A stretch of DNA of 64,000 nucleotides from Ulvibacter algarum (GTDB lineage: Bacteria > Bacteroidota > Bacteroidia > Flavobacteriales > Flavobacteriaceae). Location of the stretch: positions 62,001 to 126,000 of the forward strand of contig CANLBJ010000004.1 of the NCBI GenBank assembly GCA_947488905.1. Reading direction: 5' to 3'. Made by a program: the position numbers and the translations under genes. The notes under the pieces were generated by a model, which saw only the letters and a program-made list of their open reading frames with translations, did not search any database and had not been told where the DNA came from. Below are positions 34,991-43,610 of this stretch, piece by piece; the stretch's first letter is position 1, and the number at the start of each line of letters is the position of its first letter.

Positions 34991-36697
34991 TTAATGATCT
35001 GAAGCTTCTCCTGCTCCTGAAGGGATTCTAATATTCTCAACAATTTCTTGAACATTTTCTGGCGGTGCAGGTGTCATTCTTGAAATCACGACAGAGAATA
35101 TAAAGTTTACAAACATTGCAACAGTACCAAACCCTTCTGGAGAAATACCAAACCACCAGCTAGATTTAAGGCCAGCAACGGCTTCTTTACCACCATCAAA
35201 AATCCCGAATTTGAATTTCAACATATAGAATACCATTAATGACAACCCTATTATCATACCTGCAATTGCTCCTTCTTTATTCATTCTTTTATCAAATATC
35301 CCTAAAACAATGGCCGGAAAAAAGGAGGCGGCTGCGAGACCAAATGCTAGTGCAACCACGGCGGCGACAAAGCCTGGCGGATTAATACCAAAGTAACCTG
35401 CAATTACAACTGCTACTGCAGCAGCAAGACGTGCAGCGATTAGTTCGCCTTTTTCACTAATTTTTGGCATCAATATTTTCTTGAATAAATCATGAGAGAT
35501 TGATGATGCAATCACTAATAATAATCCTGCTGCAGTTGATAGTGCTGCGGCTAGACCACCAGCTCCTACAAGTGCAATAACCCAGTTAGGTAATTTTGCA
35601 ATTTCTGGGTTTGCTAGTACCATTATATCACGGTCTATAGTAAGTTCGTTTTTGTCTGAATCTGCTACATATTGAACAACCCCATCACCGTTTTTGTCTT
35701 CAAAACCTAATAATCCTGTTTTCTCCCAGTTTGCAAACCATTCTGGTAAATCTGCATAATTTTCGTTACTTACAGTTTCTATTAAATTTACTCTTGCAAA
35801 TACTGCTACTGCAGGAATAGTTGTGTACATTATTGCAATAAATAATAAAGCCCAACCTGCAGATTTACGTGCATCTTTTACTTTTGGCACTGTAAAAAAG
35901 CGAACAATAACGTGAGGCAATCCTGCCGTACCTGCCATTAATGCAAGTGTTATAGCAAATACATCTATCATAGATTTGCTTCCTGTTGTATATTCACTAA
36001 AACCTAGTTCTGCGTGTAGACCATCTAATTTGTCTAATAAATAGGCTCCATCTGCTCCTGCTTGACCTAAGCCTATTTGAGGAATTGGGTTTCCTGTCAT
36101 CTCTATAGAAATGAAAATTGCTGGAACCATAAATGCAAAAATCAAAACACAGTATTGTGCTACTTGAGTGTAGGTAATACCTTTCATCCCACCTAATACT
36201 GCATAGAATAAAACTATTGCCATACCTATGTAAACACCTGTGTCAATCTCTACTTCTAAGTAACGAGAAAAAACAATACCAACACCTCTCATTTGACCTG
36301 CTACATAGGTAAATGAAACTATTAATGCAGCAATTACTGCAACAATACGCGCTACGTTTGAGTAATATCTGTCTCCAATAAAATCTGGTACTGTAAATTT
36401 TCCAAATTTTCTTAAATAGGGTGCGAGTAATAATGCTAATAATACATATCCTCCTGTCCATCCCATTAAATAAACGGAGCCGTCATACCCACCAAAGGAT
36501 ACTATACCGGCGAGCGATATAAATGATGCTGCAGACATCCAGTCTGCGGCTGTAGCCATACCATTAACGATAGGGTGAACACCACCACCAGCTACATAAA
36601 ATTCTTTTGATGACCCTGCTCTAGCCCATATTGCAATACCTATGTAAAGTGCAAATGTGATACCTACAAGTATCCAGGTCCAAGTTAAAATTCCCAT
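34991..36697 (-). CDS. Sodium/solute symporter, VC_2705 (acetate, ActP-like) subfamily
   Basis: 568 residues, about 13 transmembrane helices. The SSS signature includes GGVHPIVNGMATAADWMSAASFISLAG (near residue 45), RKFGKFTVPDFIGDRYYS and ALALVGAGGLAAALSTAAGLLLVI, all shortened in this note. Residues about 310-370 form the periplasmic/loop insertion (DKNGDGVVQYVADSDKNEL). This branch, with a DUF4212 partner encoded immediately upstream, corresponds to the VC_2705-type transporters linked to acetate uptake. It probably imports acetate or another monocarboxylate with Na+. Encoded next to acs and a CrbS-like kinase. Confidence 0.88.
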   Translation of the reverse strand: MGILTWTWILVGITFALYIGIAIWARAGSSKEFYVAGGGVHPIVNGMATAADWMSAASFISLAGIVSFGGYDGSVYLMGWTGGYVLLALLLAPYLRKFGKFTVPDFIGDRYYSNVARIVAVIAALIVSFTYVAGQMRGVGIVFSRYLEVEIDTGVYIGMAIVLFYAVLGGMKGITYTQVAQYCVLIFAFMVPAIFISIEMTGNPIPQIGLGQAGADGAYLLDKLDGLHAELGFSEYTTGSKSMIDVFAITLALMAGTAGLPHVIVRFFTVPKVKDARKSAGWALLFIAIMYTTIPAVAVFARVNLIETVSNENYADLPEWFANWEKTGLLGFEDKNGDGVVQYVADSDKNELTIDRDIMVLANPEIAKLPNWVIALVGAGGLAAALSTAAGLLLVIASSISHDLFKKILMPKISEKGELIAARLAAAVAVVIAGYFGINPPGFVAAVVALAFGLAAASFFPAIVLGIFDKRMNKEGAIAGMIIGLSLMVFYMLKFKFGIFDGGKEAVAGLKSSWWFGISPEGFGTVAMFVNFIFSVVISRMTPAPPENVQEIVENIRIPSGAGEASDH

Positions 36698-36724
36698 AAT
36701 ATATGTGTGTTTTTTATAGTTAGT

Positions 36725-36985
36725 TTATTCGTCAAGTCCGTATTTTTTATCCAGTTTATTCATCAAACGTATGTAGACAAATATGAGGATTACAAATACA
36801 TAAATTGACCCTTGTTGAGCAAACCAGAACCCTAGTTTGAACCCTCCCAATTTAATTTCGTTTAATTGATCTACTAATAAGATTCCAAACCCGAAGGAGA
36901 CTAAAAACCAAATAAATAGTAATATGGCTAAGTACCTTAAGTTTTCTTTCCAGTACGCGGTTGCGTTTTCTTGTTTTTTAGACAT
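36725..36985 (-). CDS. DUF4212-family small subunit of the symporter
   Basis: 86 residues. AYWKENLRYLAILLFIWFLVSFG, a second helix from GSIYVFVILIFVYIRLMNKLDKKYGLDE and the sequence QLNEIKLGGFKLGFWFAQQGS are typical of DUF4212, which is always encoded beside VC_2705-type SSS permeases. Presumed two-helix accessory subunit. The gap to the symporter is 27 bp. Confidence 0.9.
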   Translation of the reverse strand: MSKKQENATAYWKENLRYLAILLFIWFLVSFGFGILLVDQLNEIKLGGFKLGFWFAQQGSIYVFVILIFVYIRLMNKLDKKYGLDE

Positions 36986-36996
36986 AGTTATAGTTT

Positions 36997-38244
36997 TTAT
37001 AGATAAATCATAGCTTGAAGTGTAATGACGTTTGAGTCTATTTCACCAAAATTTTGATTTTTATATTCTAAGGTTAATTTTGAATTGTGACCACTCATAA
37101 AAGCATTAACTCCTACGCCAAGAGTGTTTCTGTTATCACTAACAGCATCATAACTATTAGCGCCATAACTTAGATATGGTTGGTATCGTGTTTTAGCTAC
37201 ATCTCCTTTAAAAACATAACCTACGTGACCGTACACCATACTTCCGGTTCCGTAAGCGCTAAAAAGGTAATCTTTACCATAATCACTAGATTGAAAAACA
37301 GCATATGCGGTAATTGCACTACCGTTATCACTTAATGGCGCATCATAAAATGCATCTACTGCAAAAATAGAAACGTCATCACCTTGAAGATCTGGAGCTA
37401 TTTCTGTACCTGTATCTATTACAGCTCCTTTAGGATGTAAAAAGAAACCTGCTCCAACATTAAAGACTTTTTTTCCGCCTAGATATGTACCTACTTTGTA
37501 TGGTAGGAAATTAGATTCTTGATCAAAAAAGTGATAATCAAAATAACCGGCATATGTTTTTCCTGCATCTTTACCGCCTAATGTAGCTCTACCATTATAC
37601 ACAGCTCCTCCACCAGCAATTGCTGTACGGCCATCTAATGATGATGTAGATGCATCATTAATTGCTACTCTATATTGTAGTTTTTCAAATTGCCCTTTTG
37701 CAAACACACCCAGATGGCGTGCAAACTGGTCTGACAACCCTATTGTAGCCCAAGATTGGCGGTTATTATCTAAGGTCATCATATTTAAAGTACTCTGGTT
37801 ATTTAACCTAGAAATACCGTTAAAGTAATGCAACCCTCCTCCTACTGTATGGTTAGCACCTACAGAATATTGTGCCCAAACATCATGAAAAAATAGTTGA
37901 GAACCATCTCCTTTTCCTGTAGGGCTTAATGTAGAACTAGTAAGACTATTAAGTCCAAAATGTGTTAGGATTAAAAAGTTCTTGTTTATTTGAGCGAACA
38001 TTAATACACGTGCTCGCCTTAAATTGAAGCCTAGTTGGCTATTTTCATTTCCGTTGCTATCTAAGCTTTCGTCTAAATTATAATTAGCTTGAACTTGCGC
38101 CCAAGAAATTACACGGAGATATTTAGAACCGTCTTCGTTGAATTTCATTTTTAGTCCTCCAGTGTAATCTGGAGACCCTTGCGCAGTTGCAAATTGAAAC
38201 GACGCAAGGAAAAAAACTAATAGAATAAGAGCTTGTTTTCTCAT
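36997..38244 (-). CDS. Outer-membrane porin of the acetate-uptake operon
   Basis: 415 residues with a signal peptide (ILLVFFLASFQFATAQG). The rest alternates aromatic strands (LRVISWAQVQANYNLDES, FNLRRARVLMFAQINKNFLIL, VWAQYSVGANHTVGGGLHYF, shortened), similar to the phosphate-selective porin/OprP-like family in layout. It ends in an aromatic strand (LQAMIYL). It heads the operon with DUF4212 (11 bp) and the symporter, so it likely supplies the outer-membrane route for the solute. A clean TANNTTTG was not found upstream. Confidence 0.75.
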   Translation of the reverse strand: MRKQALILLVFFLASFQFATAQGSPDYTGGLKMKFNEDGSKYLRVISWAQVQANYNLDESLDSNGNENSQLGFNLRRARVLMFAQINKNFLILTHFGLNSLTSSTLSPTGKGDGSQLFFHDVWAQYSVGANHTVGGGLHYFNGISRLNNQSTLNMMTLDNNRQSWATIGLSDQFARHLGVFAKGQFEKLQYRVAINDASTSSLDGRTAIAGGGAVYNGRATLGGKDAGKTYAGYFDYHFFDQESNFLPYKVGTYLGGKKVFNVGAGFFLHPKGAVIDTGTEIAPDLQGDDVSIFAVDAFYDAPLSDNGSAITAYAVFQSSDYGKDYLFSAYGTGSMVYGHVGYVFKGDVAKTRYQPYLSYGANSYDAVSDNRNTLGVGVNAFMSGHNSKLTLEYKNQNFGEIDSNVITLQAMIYL

Positions 38245-38350
38245 TGAATTTCTAGTTTAGTGGTTAGTAATTGGTTTTGTGTGCACCGCTAAACTCTATA
38301 AAACAATGAGTTAATGAAAACTTAATATACTTTTTTGGTAATTAGTATAG

Positions 38351-38770
38351 TTAATATTTGAAACGCTCCCATTTTATAAGCATAAACTTATCTCCTAATT
38401 CTGTTACAATAACTCCCGCTCCTCTTATATTTTCTGAATTGCTAAAGTATTCTCCAAGTTCTATTGCATTTAATATTTTATACGTGGGATGGTAATTAGA
38501 ATTATAAGGTCGTTTTATATTATATTTTTTTACCCAATTCATGATGCTCACATGAGAAATACCAAGAATACGTTCAATCTCACGGTAGGTAAGGCCTTCT
38601 AGATAAAGCTGAAGTGATTTATTAACGTAATAGTCATCAATTTTTTTTCCTATCTTATTGACAGAGAAGAAGTAATTGCACGCTTTACATTTATAGCGTT
38701 GTCTATTATTTACAACTCCGCTTTTTATTTTTTTATCAGATCCACAGTTTGGGCAGGCTTCAATTTTCAT
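38351..38770 (-). CDS. IS1/InsA-type zinc-ribbon and HTH protein, apparently domesticated
   Basis: 139 residues. A zinc ribbon opens it (CPNCGSDKKIKSG...RYKCKACNYFF, four Cys as in the InsA N-terminus). A helix-turn-helix follows (LEGLTYREIERILGISHVSIMNWVKKY), and then about 45 residues (YHPTYKILNAIELGEYFSNS...RGAGVIVTELGDKFML) that match no transposase catalytic domain. No DDE residues, inverted repeats or second ORF are seen, so this is not an intact IS. It sits beside the porin operon and could be a regulator derived from a transposase. Function is inference. Confidence 0.7.
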   Translation of the reverse strand: MKIEACPNCGSDKKIKSGVVNNRQRYKCKACNYFFSVNKIGKKIDDYYVNKSLQLYLEGLTYREIERILGISHVSIMNWVKKYNIKRPYNSNYHPTYKILNAIELGEYFSNSENIRGAGVIVTELGDKFMLIKWERFKY

Positions 38771-38908
38771 ATATACTAAATTAGCATAAATATATCAATT
38801 TAGCAATAAAAGTTTTCTGAAGGCATTCTTTATTAATTTATGTAGTCTTTTAGAGCATAATTTTAAAAACAGATAACAGAATGGTTATAGTTTTAAAAGT
38901 TCACTTTA

Positions 38909-38951
38909 TGATAAACATCATTTTTTTTGTGTCATATGACTCTTATTTTCG
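38909..38951 (+). promoter_or_regulatory. FNR-like box and -7 element of the first UspA gene
   Basis: TGATAAACATCA (38909-38920) is centred 33 bp upstream of the centre of TATTTTCG (38944-38951), which has one mismatch to TANNTTTG. ATG at 38972. Confidence 0.75.
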
Positions 38952-38957
38952 TTGTAT

Positions 38958-38969
38958 AAAATTTCAGAA
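38958..38969 (-). repeat. TTCKGAAATTTT recurring motif (minus orientation)
   Basis: TTCTGAAATTTT on the minus strand ends 3 bp before the UspA ATG at 38972, inside its leader. Confidence 0.4.
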
Positions 38970-38971
38970 AC

Positions 38972-39805
38972 ATGAAAAAAATACTTCTCCCTACAGACTT
39001 TTCTGCAAGCTCTAACAATGCAATAGATTATGCGATGCATTTTTTTAAGAATTGGAAATGTGAATTTTACATTTTAAATGTCCAGAAAATTTCTGAATAT
39101 GTAAGTGACGACCTTGCTTCTGGTGCTAAATCTGATAGTGTTTATGACAGTATTGCGTTTGATAATAAAAAGGCAATTAATGACCTAGTTATCAAATTAA
39201 AAGAGGAACACGCTAATGAGAATTATGATTTTAACGGTTTATATGACTTTGACAATTTTGTATCTGCTGTTAATGAAGCGGTTTCTTTTCATTCTATAGA
39301 TCTAATAGTCATGGGTAGTAATGGCGCTACGGGAGCTAAGGAAACTCTTTTTGGTAGTAATACGCTAAAGGTTATTAGAAACTCAGAATGTCCTACGCTA
39401 ACCATACCAGAACATTTTAAGTTTAAGAATATTAAGAGTGTATTATTTTCTACTCAAAATTGTGAAGATTTTTCACAATCTGGGATCAAGGTTTTTACTA
39501 AAATTCTAGATATGCATCAACCAGTGCTTAATGTTTTAGACATTGATGAAAATGCACATGATATGTCTATTAAAGAAGATAATCAATGTCTAAAGGAGCT
39601 ATTTGTTGATTATGAGTATACGTATTACAGCCTAAATACAATACCTGGTTTAATTGCTGTAAATACCGCTACACAGCTTTTAAAAGTAGATTTACACGCT
39701 GTGTTTATAAAGAAAGAAACGTTCTTAGATCGTTTGCTCTTAGGCTCAGACACTTCAAAGTTGGTTTATAGAACTTTAATTCCATTACTGTTTTTACACA
39801 GATAA
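38972..39805 (+). CDS. Universal stress protein (tandem UspA domains)
   Basis: 277 residues. The first Usp domain begins KKILLPTDFSASSNNAIDYA and holds the nucleotide-loop IDLIVMGSNGATGAKETLFGSNTLKVIRNSECPTLTIP (shortened), that is the G-x2-G-x9-G(S/T) ATP-binding pattern. The second domain (about 150-277) is degenerate and lacks that loop. UspA-like proteins bind ATP and act in stress survival. It is the only one of the five Usp genes on the plus strand. An FNR-like box lies in its promoter. It is convergent with ldhA. Confidence 0.88.
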   Translation: MKKILLPTDFSASSNNAIDYAMHFFKNWKCEFYILNVQKISEYVSDDLASGAKSDSVYDSIAFDNKKAINDLVIKLKEEHANENYDFNGLYDFDNFVSAVNEAVSFHSIDLIVMGSNGATGAKETLFGSNTLKVIRNSECPTLTIPEHFKFKNIKSVLFSTQNCEDFSQSGIKVFTKILDMHQPVLNVLDIDENAHDMSIKEDNQCLKELFVDYEYTYYSLNTIPGLIAVNTATQLLKVDLHAVFIKKETFLDRLLLGSDTSKLVYRTLIPLLFLHR

Positions 39806-39849
39806 TTTACCCCCAAACTCTAAAGTATATTTATAGTTTAACACAAATA

Positions 39850-39884
39850 ATAACGAGCTTTTATTAATTATGAAAGCTCGTTAT
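39850..39884. terminator. Hairpin overlapping the 3' end of the D-lactate dehydrogenase gene
   Basis: ATAACGAGCTTTT (39850-39862) pairs with GAAAGCTCGTTAT (39872-39884) with one G-T pair. It lies between convergent genes and includes the last codons of the minus-strand gene. Confidence 0.55.
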
Positions 39885-40857
39885 GTGCGTGAATACCTTT
39901 TTGCCAATCGTTTAAATTGTTAAAAGTAGCTGCAGCAATGTTCTGTAGCGCCTCATTAGTTGCAAATGCTTGATGAGGTGTTAGTAATACCAATGGATGC
40001 TTTAATAAGCTATCTAACAATTGATCTTCTGGTTTATCTTTAGACTTATCATAAAAAAATATTCCATTTTCATTCTCATAGACATCTGTTGCGTACCCGC
40101 TAATTTTAGCACTGTCTAGTGCATTTAAAATTGCTTTAGTGTCAACTACGGCTCCTCTGGCTACATTAACTATAACTGGTTTCTGTTTCATTTTTTCTAG
40201 ATAATGGGTATCAAAAAAATGATGTGTTTTTGTGGTAAGCGGCAAACAAGTAAAGATTACCTGTGCTTCATTTGCTATAGCATCTTTAGAAACATACTCA
40301 ACATTATAAAAATTAATGAGTCTTTTATCACTGCTTATATCATTTGCAATAATTTTACAATTAAAACCGTGGAGTATTTTAACTAACACACTACCTATTT
40401 TACCGGTTCCTAATACGCCTACTGTTTTATTATTTAAATCAAACCCAACCAAACTATCTAGCAAAAAATTATATGTTCTTGTTTGCTGTTGTGCAAGGGG
40501 TATCTTTCTATTTAAAGCTAACAATAAAGCTATAGCATGTTCTGCAATAGCGTTAGGTGAATAATCTGGAGTATTTGCTACTCGTATACCAAGTTTATTG
40601 GCTGTCTTTACATTTATATTATCATGACCTGCAGACCTAAGAGTGATGTACTTTACCCCAAAAGTTTTAAGTTTTTCTAAAACAATAGAGGTCGCTTTAT
40701 CTGCAGAAAAAATTGAAACTGCATCTTGATTAATTGCTAACAAAGCCGTGTTAGACGTGAGTCTTTCTGGTGTGAAGGTTAATTCATGTTTCCCTTCGTT
40801 TGTTTTTTTTAGCAATTCAATCTCAAAGGGTTTTGCGCTATATATAAGTACTTTCAT
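39868..40857 (-). CDS. ldhA: D-lactate dehydrogenase (2-hydroxyacid dehydrogenase family)
   Basis: 329 residues. Substrate Arg in TLRSAGHDNIN, catalytic residues in NVARGAVVDTKAIL (Arg) and the later Glu/His (LTPHQAFATNEA with the active His), Rossmann loop VGVLGTGKIGSVLVKIL. The segment YATDVYENENGIFFYD is typical of fermentative D-LDH. It reduces pyruvate to D-lactate with NADH. Last gene of a three-gene operon driven from an FNR-like box at 42114; it overlaps the lipoprotein gene by 1 bp. Fermentative NADH recycling fits a low-oxygen program (inference). Confidence 0.85.
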   Translation of the reverse strand: MKVLIYSAKPFEIELLKKTNEGKHELTFTPERLTSNTALLAINQDAVSIFSADKATSIVLEKLKTFGVKYITLRSAGHDNINVKTANKLGIRVANTPDYSPNAIAEHAIALLLALNRKIPLAQQQTRTYNFLLDSLVGFDLNNKTVGVLGTGKIGSVLVKILHGFNCKIIANDISSDKRLINFYNVEYVSKDAIANEAQVIFTCLPLTTKTHHFFDTHYLEKMKQKPVIVNVARGAVVDTKAILNALDSAKISGYATDVYENENGIFFYDKSKDKPEDQLLDSLLKHPLVLLTPHQAFATNEALQNIAAATFNNLNDWQKGIHAHNELS

Positions 40858-41498
40858 TATTCGAGTAGTAAAAAGTTATTCTCTTTGAGCGTTGTAAATA
40901 GTGTCTTTATGTAAGCGTTTATGTTTTTATTAAATTTAACAGCATCTATTAGCTCAATATTTCCACGCCATATAAGTTCGCGCTCTTTACCGGGACAAAT
41001 ACAAAATAGAGATGTCTCTGTAGTATAAACTTGATAGCGTTCTTCTTGTTCTTTTAAATATTCATGTTGATGCTTGTAGTAGTAGTCTTCAAAAGTTTGA
41101 TTTTGATTTGAGAGATTTTGATATGCATTTACTAGCGTCACCTTACTCTCTTTACCAGTGATTTTTGCAAGTAATATAGCATCAAAACCAGATTCTAATA
41201 ATTTATCTTCAATGGTGTTTAATTGTTCAATGGACTGCTCATTATCTGAAAAAGAAGTTTCAAAAAAATCTATACTCTTCACAGCAAGCACCTCATTTTT
41301 TTCTAATGAGGAGACCATCTTAGTCTCAAAAGCTCTTCTTAGTTCTTTATTTGCTGAAATACCAACAACCAAAACTTTATTAGCTTGAAAAAAATCATTG
41401 TCAGGACTCTTATATTGCTGAGTAACTTTTGTGCTACTGCAACCTATAATCAATGAAGTAATGATTAATAGAGTCAATAAAAGTGTTGTTTTTTTCAT
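40857..41498 (-). CDS. DUF4136-like lipoprotein
   Basis: 213 residues with a lipoprotein signal (LLIITSLIIGCSSTKVTQQYKSP). NKVLVVGISANKELRRAFETKM and LESGFDAILLAKITGKES suggest the DUF4136/lipoprotein-type alpha/beta fold. CICPGKERELIWRGNIELID near the C-terminus contains two extra cysteines. Its stop overlaps the ldhA start by 1 bp (TAATG). Envelope role unknown. Confidence 0.6.
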   Translation of the reverse strand: MKKTTLLLTLLIITSLIIGCSSTKVTQQYKSPDNDFFQANKVLVVGISANKELRRAFETKMVSSLEKNEVLAVKSIDFFETSFSDNEQSIEQLNTIEDKLLESGFDAILLAKITGKESKVTLVNAYQNLSNQNQTFEDYYYKHQHEYLKEQEERYQVYTTETSLFCICPGKERELIWRGNIELIDAVKFNKNINAYIKTLFTTLKENNFLLLE

Positions 41499-41533
41499 AG
41501 TTGTATATTTTAAAAAACTAGATAGTCTTTAAG

Positions 41534-41971
41534 TTATAGTATTTTTTTTTGCTTACTTTTTTTCATAATTTCTGCAAGCATTTTAAAAATATGGCTTTTG
41601 GTCTTTTTAATATCTGCGTGAAAATCCATCTCTTCTATAACTAAAGAGTAATGCTCATTTTTAAACAGCCGCAACTCCTCTTCATCATTGCCACTATCAA
41701 TTAACTTATCTAAATTACTATTATGATTATTAAATTTTTCTGTTAAAATCGATAACCTTTTAGAATGCTCTGTAAGCTCTTTTATAATAGCATTAGTCTC
41801 TAATGAGTTTTTTTTGTAGAAAAACTCTATAGTGTGATCGCTCACTAGGTTTTCTAAAAAACGAAGTTCATCTTTTAAAAAATCAAGATCTAAAATAGAA
41901 GTAGTGATATCTTTATGAAGACCAGCAGTGTCTTGCCATTCTATAAATTTAAAATGAGTTTTTGAAGCCAT
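41534..41971 (-). CDS. Small helical coiled-coil protein
   Basis: 145 residues, almost wholly helical and charged (for example LDFLKDELRFLENLVSDH and LRLFKNEHYSLVIEEMDFHADIKK, shortened), with a Lys-rich end (MKKSKQKKIL). No signal peptide or recognised family. First gene of the operon with the lipoprotein and ldhA genes, 35 bp upstream of the former. A small hairpin GAAGAT/ATCTTC lies in its leader near 41994. Confidence 0.5.
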   Translation of the reverse strand: MASKTHFKFIEWQDTAGLHKDITTSILDLDFLKDELRFLENLVSDHTIEFFYKKNSLETNAIIKELTEHSKRLSILTEKFNNHNSNLDKLIDSGNDEEELRLFKNEHYSLVIEEMDFHADIKKTKSHIFKMLAEIMKKSKQKKIL

Positions 41972-42082
41972 AACAAGTAGAATTTAAGGGAAGATTGTGA
42001 TCTTCTGTGACTAATAATATTATTATCATTATTTAAAAAAGATTAGCCCTATTTTTTAAAGTAGAACTTATCGTTTATACTA

Positions 42083-42125
42083 TAAATATAACGCACTCCA
42101 TTAATTTTATAAATGATATTTATCA
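42083..42125 (-). promoter_or_regulatory. FNR-like box and -7 element of the coiled-coil/lipoprotein/ldhA operon
   Basis: TGATATTTATCA (42114-42125) is centred 33 bp from the centre of minus-strand TATATTTA (42083-42090), which has one mismatch to TANNTTTG. The ATG at 41971 leaves a long leader. The 267-bp gap (41972-42238) otherwise holds only an AGCTTTTTAAAAAGCT palindrome at 42125-42140. Confidence 0.75.
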
Positions 42126-42238
42126 GCTTTTTAAAAAGCTTTATCAGTCGTTATAAAAACAATAAATAATTTTAAATAACAACTCTTAAAGATCCATCTA
42201 TCAAGCCTTTTTTTTTCTAGGTATTGCTACTTAGATTA

Positions 42239-43609
42239 TTAAAGATTTATCTCAATTATTTGGTTTAGTTTAGAAATAACAACATCCCATTTATATGTAT
42301 CCTTAAGTTTTACTCTTAAAGTATTTAAGGCATTAGCCTCGCCGTGAATTAAATATGTGCTTTGAGGTGTGTTTTTAATTTCACTAAGCCAACTAACTAT
42401 ACCTTCTTGATCTGCGTGTGCAGATAAACTATCTATATGCTCCACCGTTGCTTTTACGGGATAGTATTTGCCAAAAAACTTGAGTTCATGAGCACCTTCT
42501 AAAAGTTGGCGACCTCTAGTACCTTCTGCTTGGTAGCCAACAATTAAAACTGTTGTAGACTTCTCATCAATTAATTGTTTTAAATACGTAAGTACTCTAC
42601 CACCAGTAATCATACCGCTACCAGCAATAACAATTTTAGGTCTTGGATCATCAATTGTTTCCCAAGTTTCTTTGTATGAAGTGATTATATTCATACGGTT
42701 TTTCATATTGTTAAATTCTGTTGGAGCAATTTTATGCCATGAAGCAAAACGCTCAAAAACATTTAGAACGTTATTACCCATTGGACTATCAATAAAAATT
42801 GGAATATTCGGGATTTTGCCCTCGTCATATAATTTCCATAATAAAAACATCAATGTTTGCAAACGCTCAACAGCAAAAGAAGGTATGATTAAAGCACCTC
42901 TATTATGTACTGTTTTATTAATGACTTCAATTAGTTTTTTTGAAACTTCCTCTTTTGGATGTAGCTTATTTCCGTAGGTACTTTCTACAAACAAATAATC
43001 TGCTTTTTGAGGTTTGCTAGGCGGAAATAATAAAACATCTTCTTCTCTCCCTATATCTCCAGAAAATACAAACATTTTTCCTGAAATATTAAGCTCAATA
43101 AAAGTAGCTCCTAAAATATGCCCATTATAATTAAAGCGATATTTTATGTCTTCTGAAATGTTATACCATTGATCTTTTTGTGAGGCTTCAAATTTTTTAA
43201 TGGTTTGCTCAGCATCTTTTAATGTATAAAAAGGTAACGCGGGGTGATGTTTTGTGAAGTTTTCTTTATTTGCTCTTTCTGCATCTTCTTCATTTATTTT
43301 TGCACTGTCTAACAATATTATTTTTGCAATTTCTAGGGTTGGTGGTGTTCCTATAATTTTACCGTTATAACCCTGTTTAACTAACCTTGGCAAATAACCT
43401 GTATGGTCTAAATGCGCGTGAGTTAATAAAACAATATCAATTGTAGAAACATCAAAATTAAAATCCTTCCAGTTTAATTCTCTTAATTCTTTTAAACCTT
43501 GAAACATACCGCAGTCAATTAATATATTTTTTTGAGGTGTTTCAAGTAAAAACTTAGAGCCAGTCACTGTTTGTGAAGCTCCTAAAAAATGGATTTTAAT
43601 TTTGCTCAT
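42239..43609 (-). CDS. MBL-fold beta-CASP RNA metallo-hydrolase
   Basis: 456 residues. The metallo-beta-lactamase motif THAHLDHTGYLP (HxHxDH) is near residue 60. FSGDIGRE supplies the next Asp, and the beta-CASP motifs follow: FVESTYGNKLHP, PSFAVERLQTLMFLL, VIAGSGMITGGRVLTYL and the final His in HIDSLSAHADQEG. The architecture is that of CPSF73/YSH1-type exo/endoribonucleases, shared with bacterial proteins of the MBL-CASP family. It probably acts on RNA. It lies 1 bp after the ATP-cone gene, in the putative FNR-like operon. Confidence 0.88.
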   Translation of the reverse strand: MSKIKIHFLGASQTVTGSKFLLETPQKNILIDCGMFQGLKELRELNWKDFNFDVSTIDIVLLTHAHLDHTGYLPRLVKQGYNGKIIGTPPTLEIAKIILLDSAKINEEDAERANKENFTKHHPALPFYTLKDAEQTIKKFEASQKDQWYNISEDIKYRFNYNGHILGATFIELNISGKMFVFSGDIGREEDVLLFPPSKPQKADYLFVESTYGNKLHPKEEVSKKLIEVINKTVHNRGALIIPSFAVERLQTLMFLLWKLYDEGKIPNIPIFIDSPMGNNVLNVFERFASWHKIAPTEFNNMKNRMNIITSYKETWETIDDPRPKIVIAGSGMITGGRVLTYLKQLIDEKSTTVLIVGYQAEGTRGRQLLEGAHELKFFGKYYPVKATVEHIDSLSAHADQEGIVSWLSEIKNTPQSTYLIHGEANALNTLRVKLKDTYKWDVVISKLNQIIEINL

Positions 43610-43610
43610 T

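Noticed and set aside
38351-38770. Intact IS1-like insertion sequence
   Set aside because: No DDE part, no terminal repeats and no direct repeats; only the zinc-ribbon and HTH remain.
38931-38940. Palindrome GTCATATGAC near the first UspA gene
   Set aside because: It occurs once, and no matching site was seen in the other promoters.
42125-42140. Palindrome AGCTTTTTAAAAAGCT downstream of the MBL gene
   Set aside because: All A+T except the ends and without T-run or second copy; too weak to call a terminator or operator.
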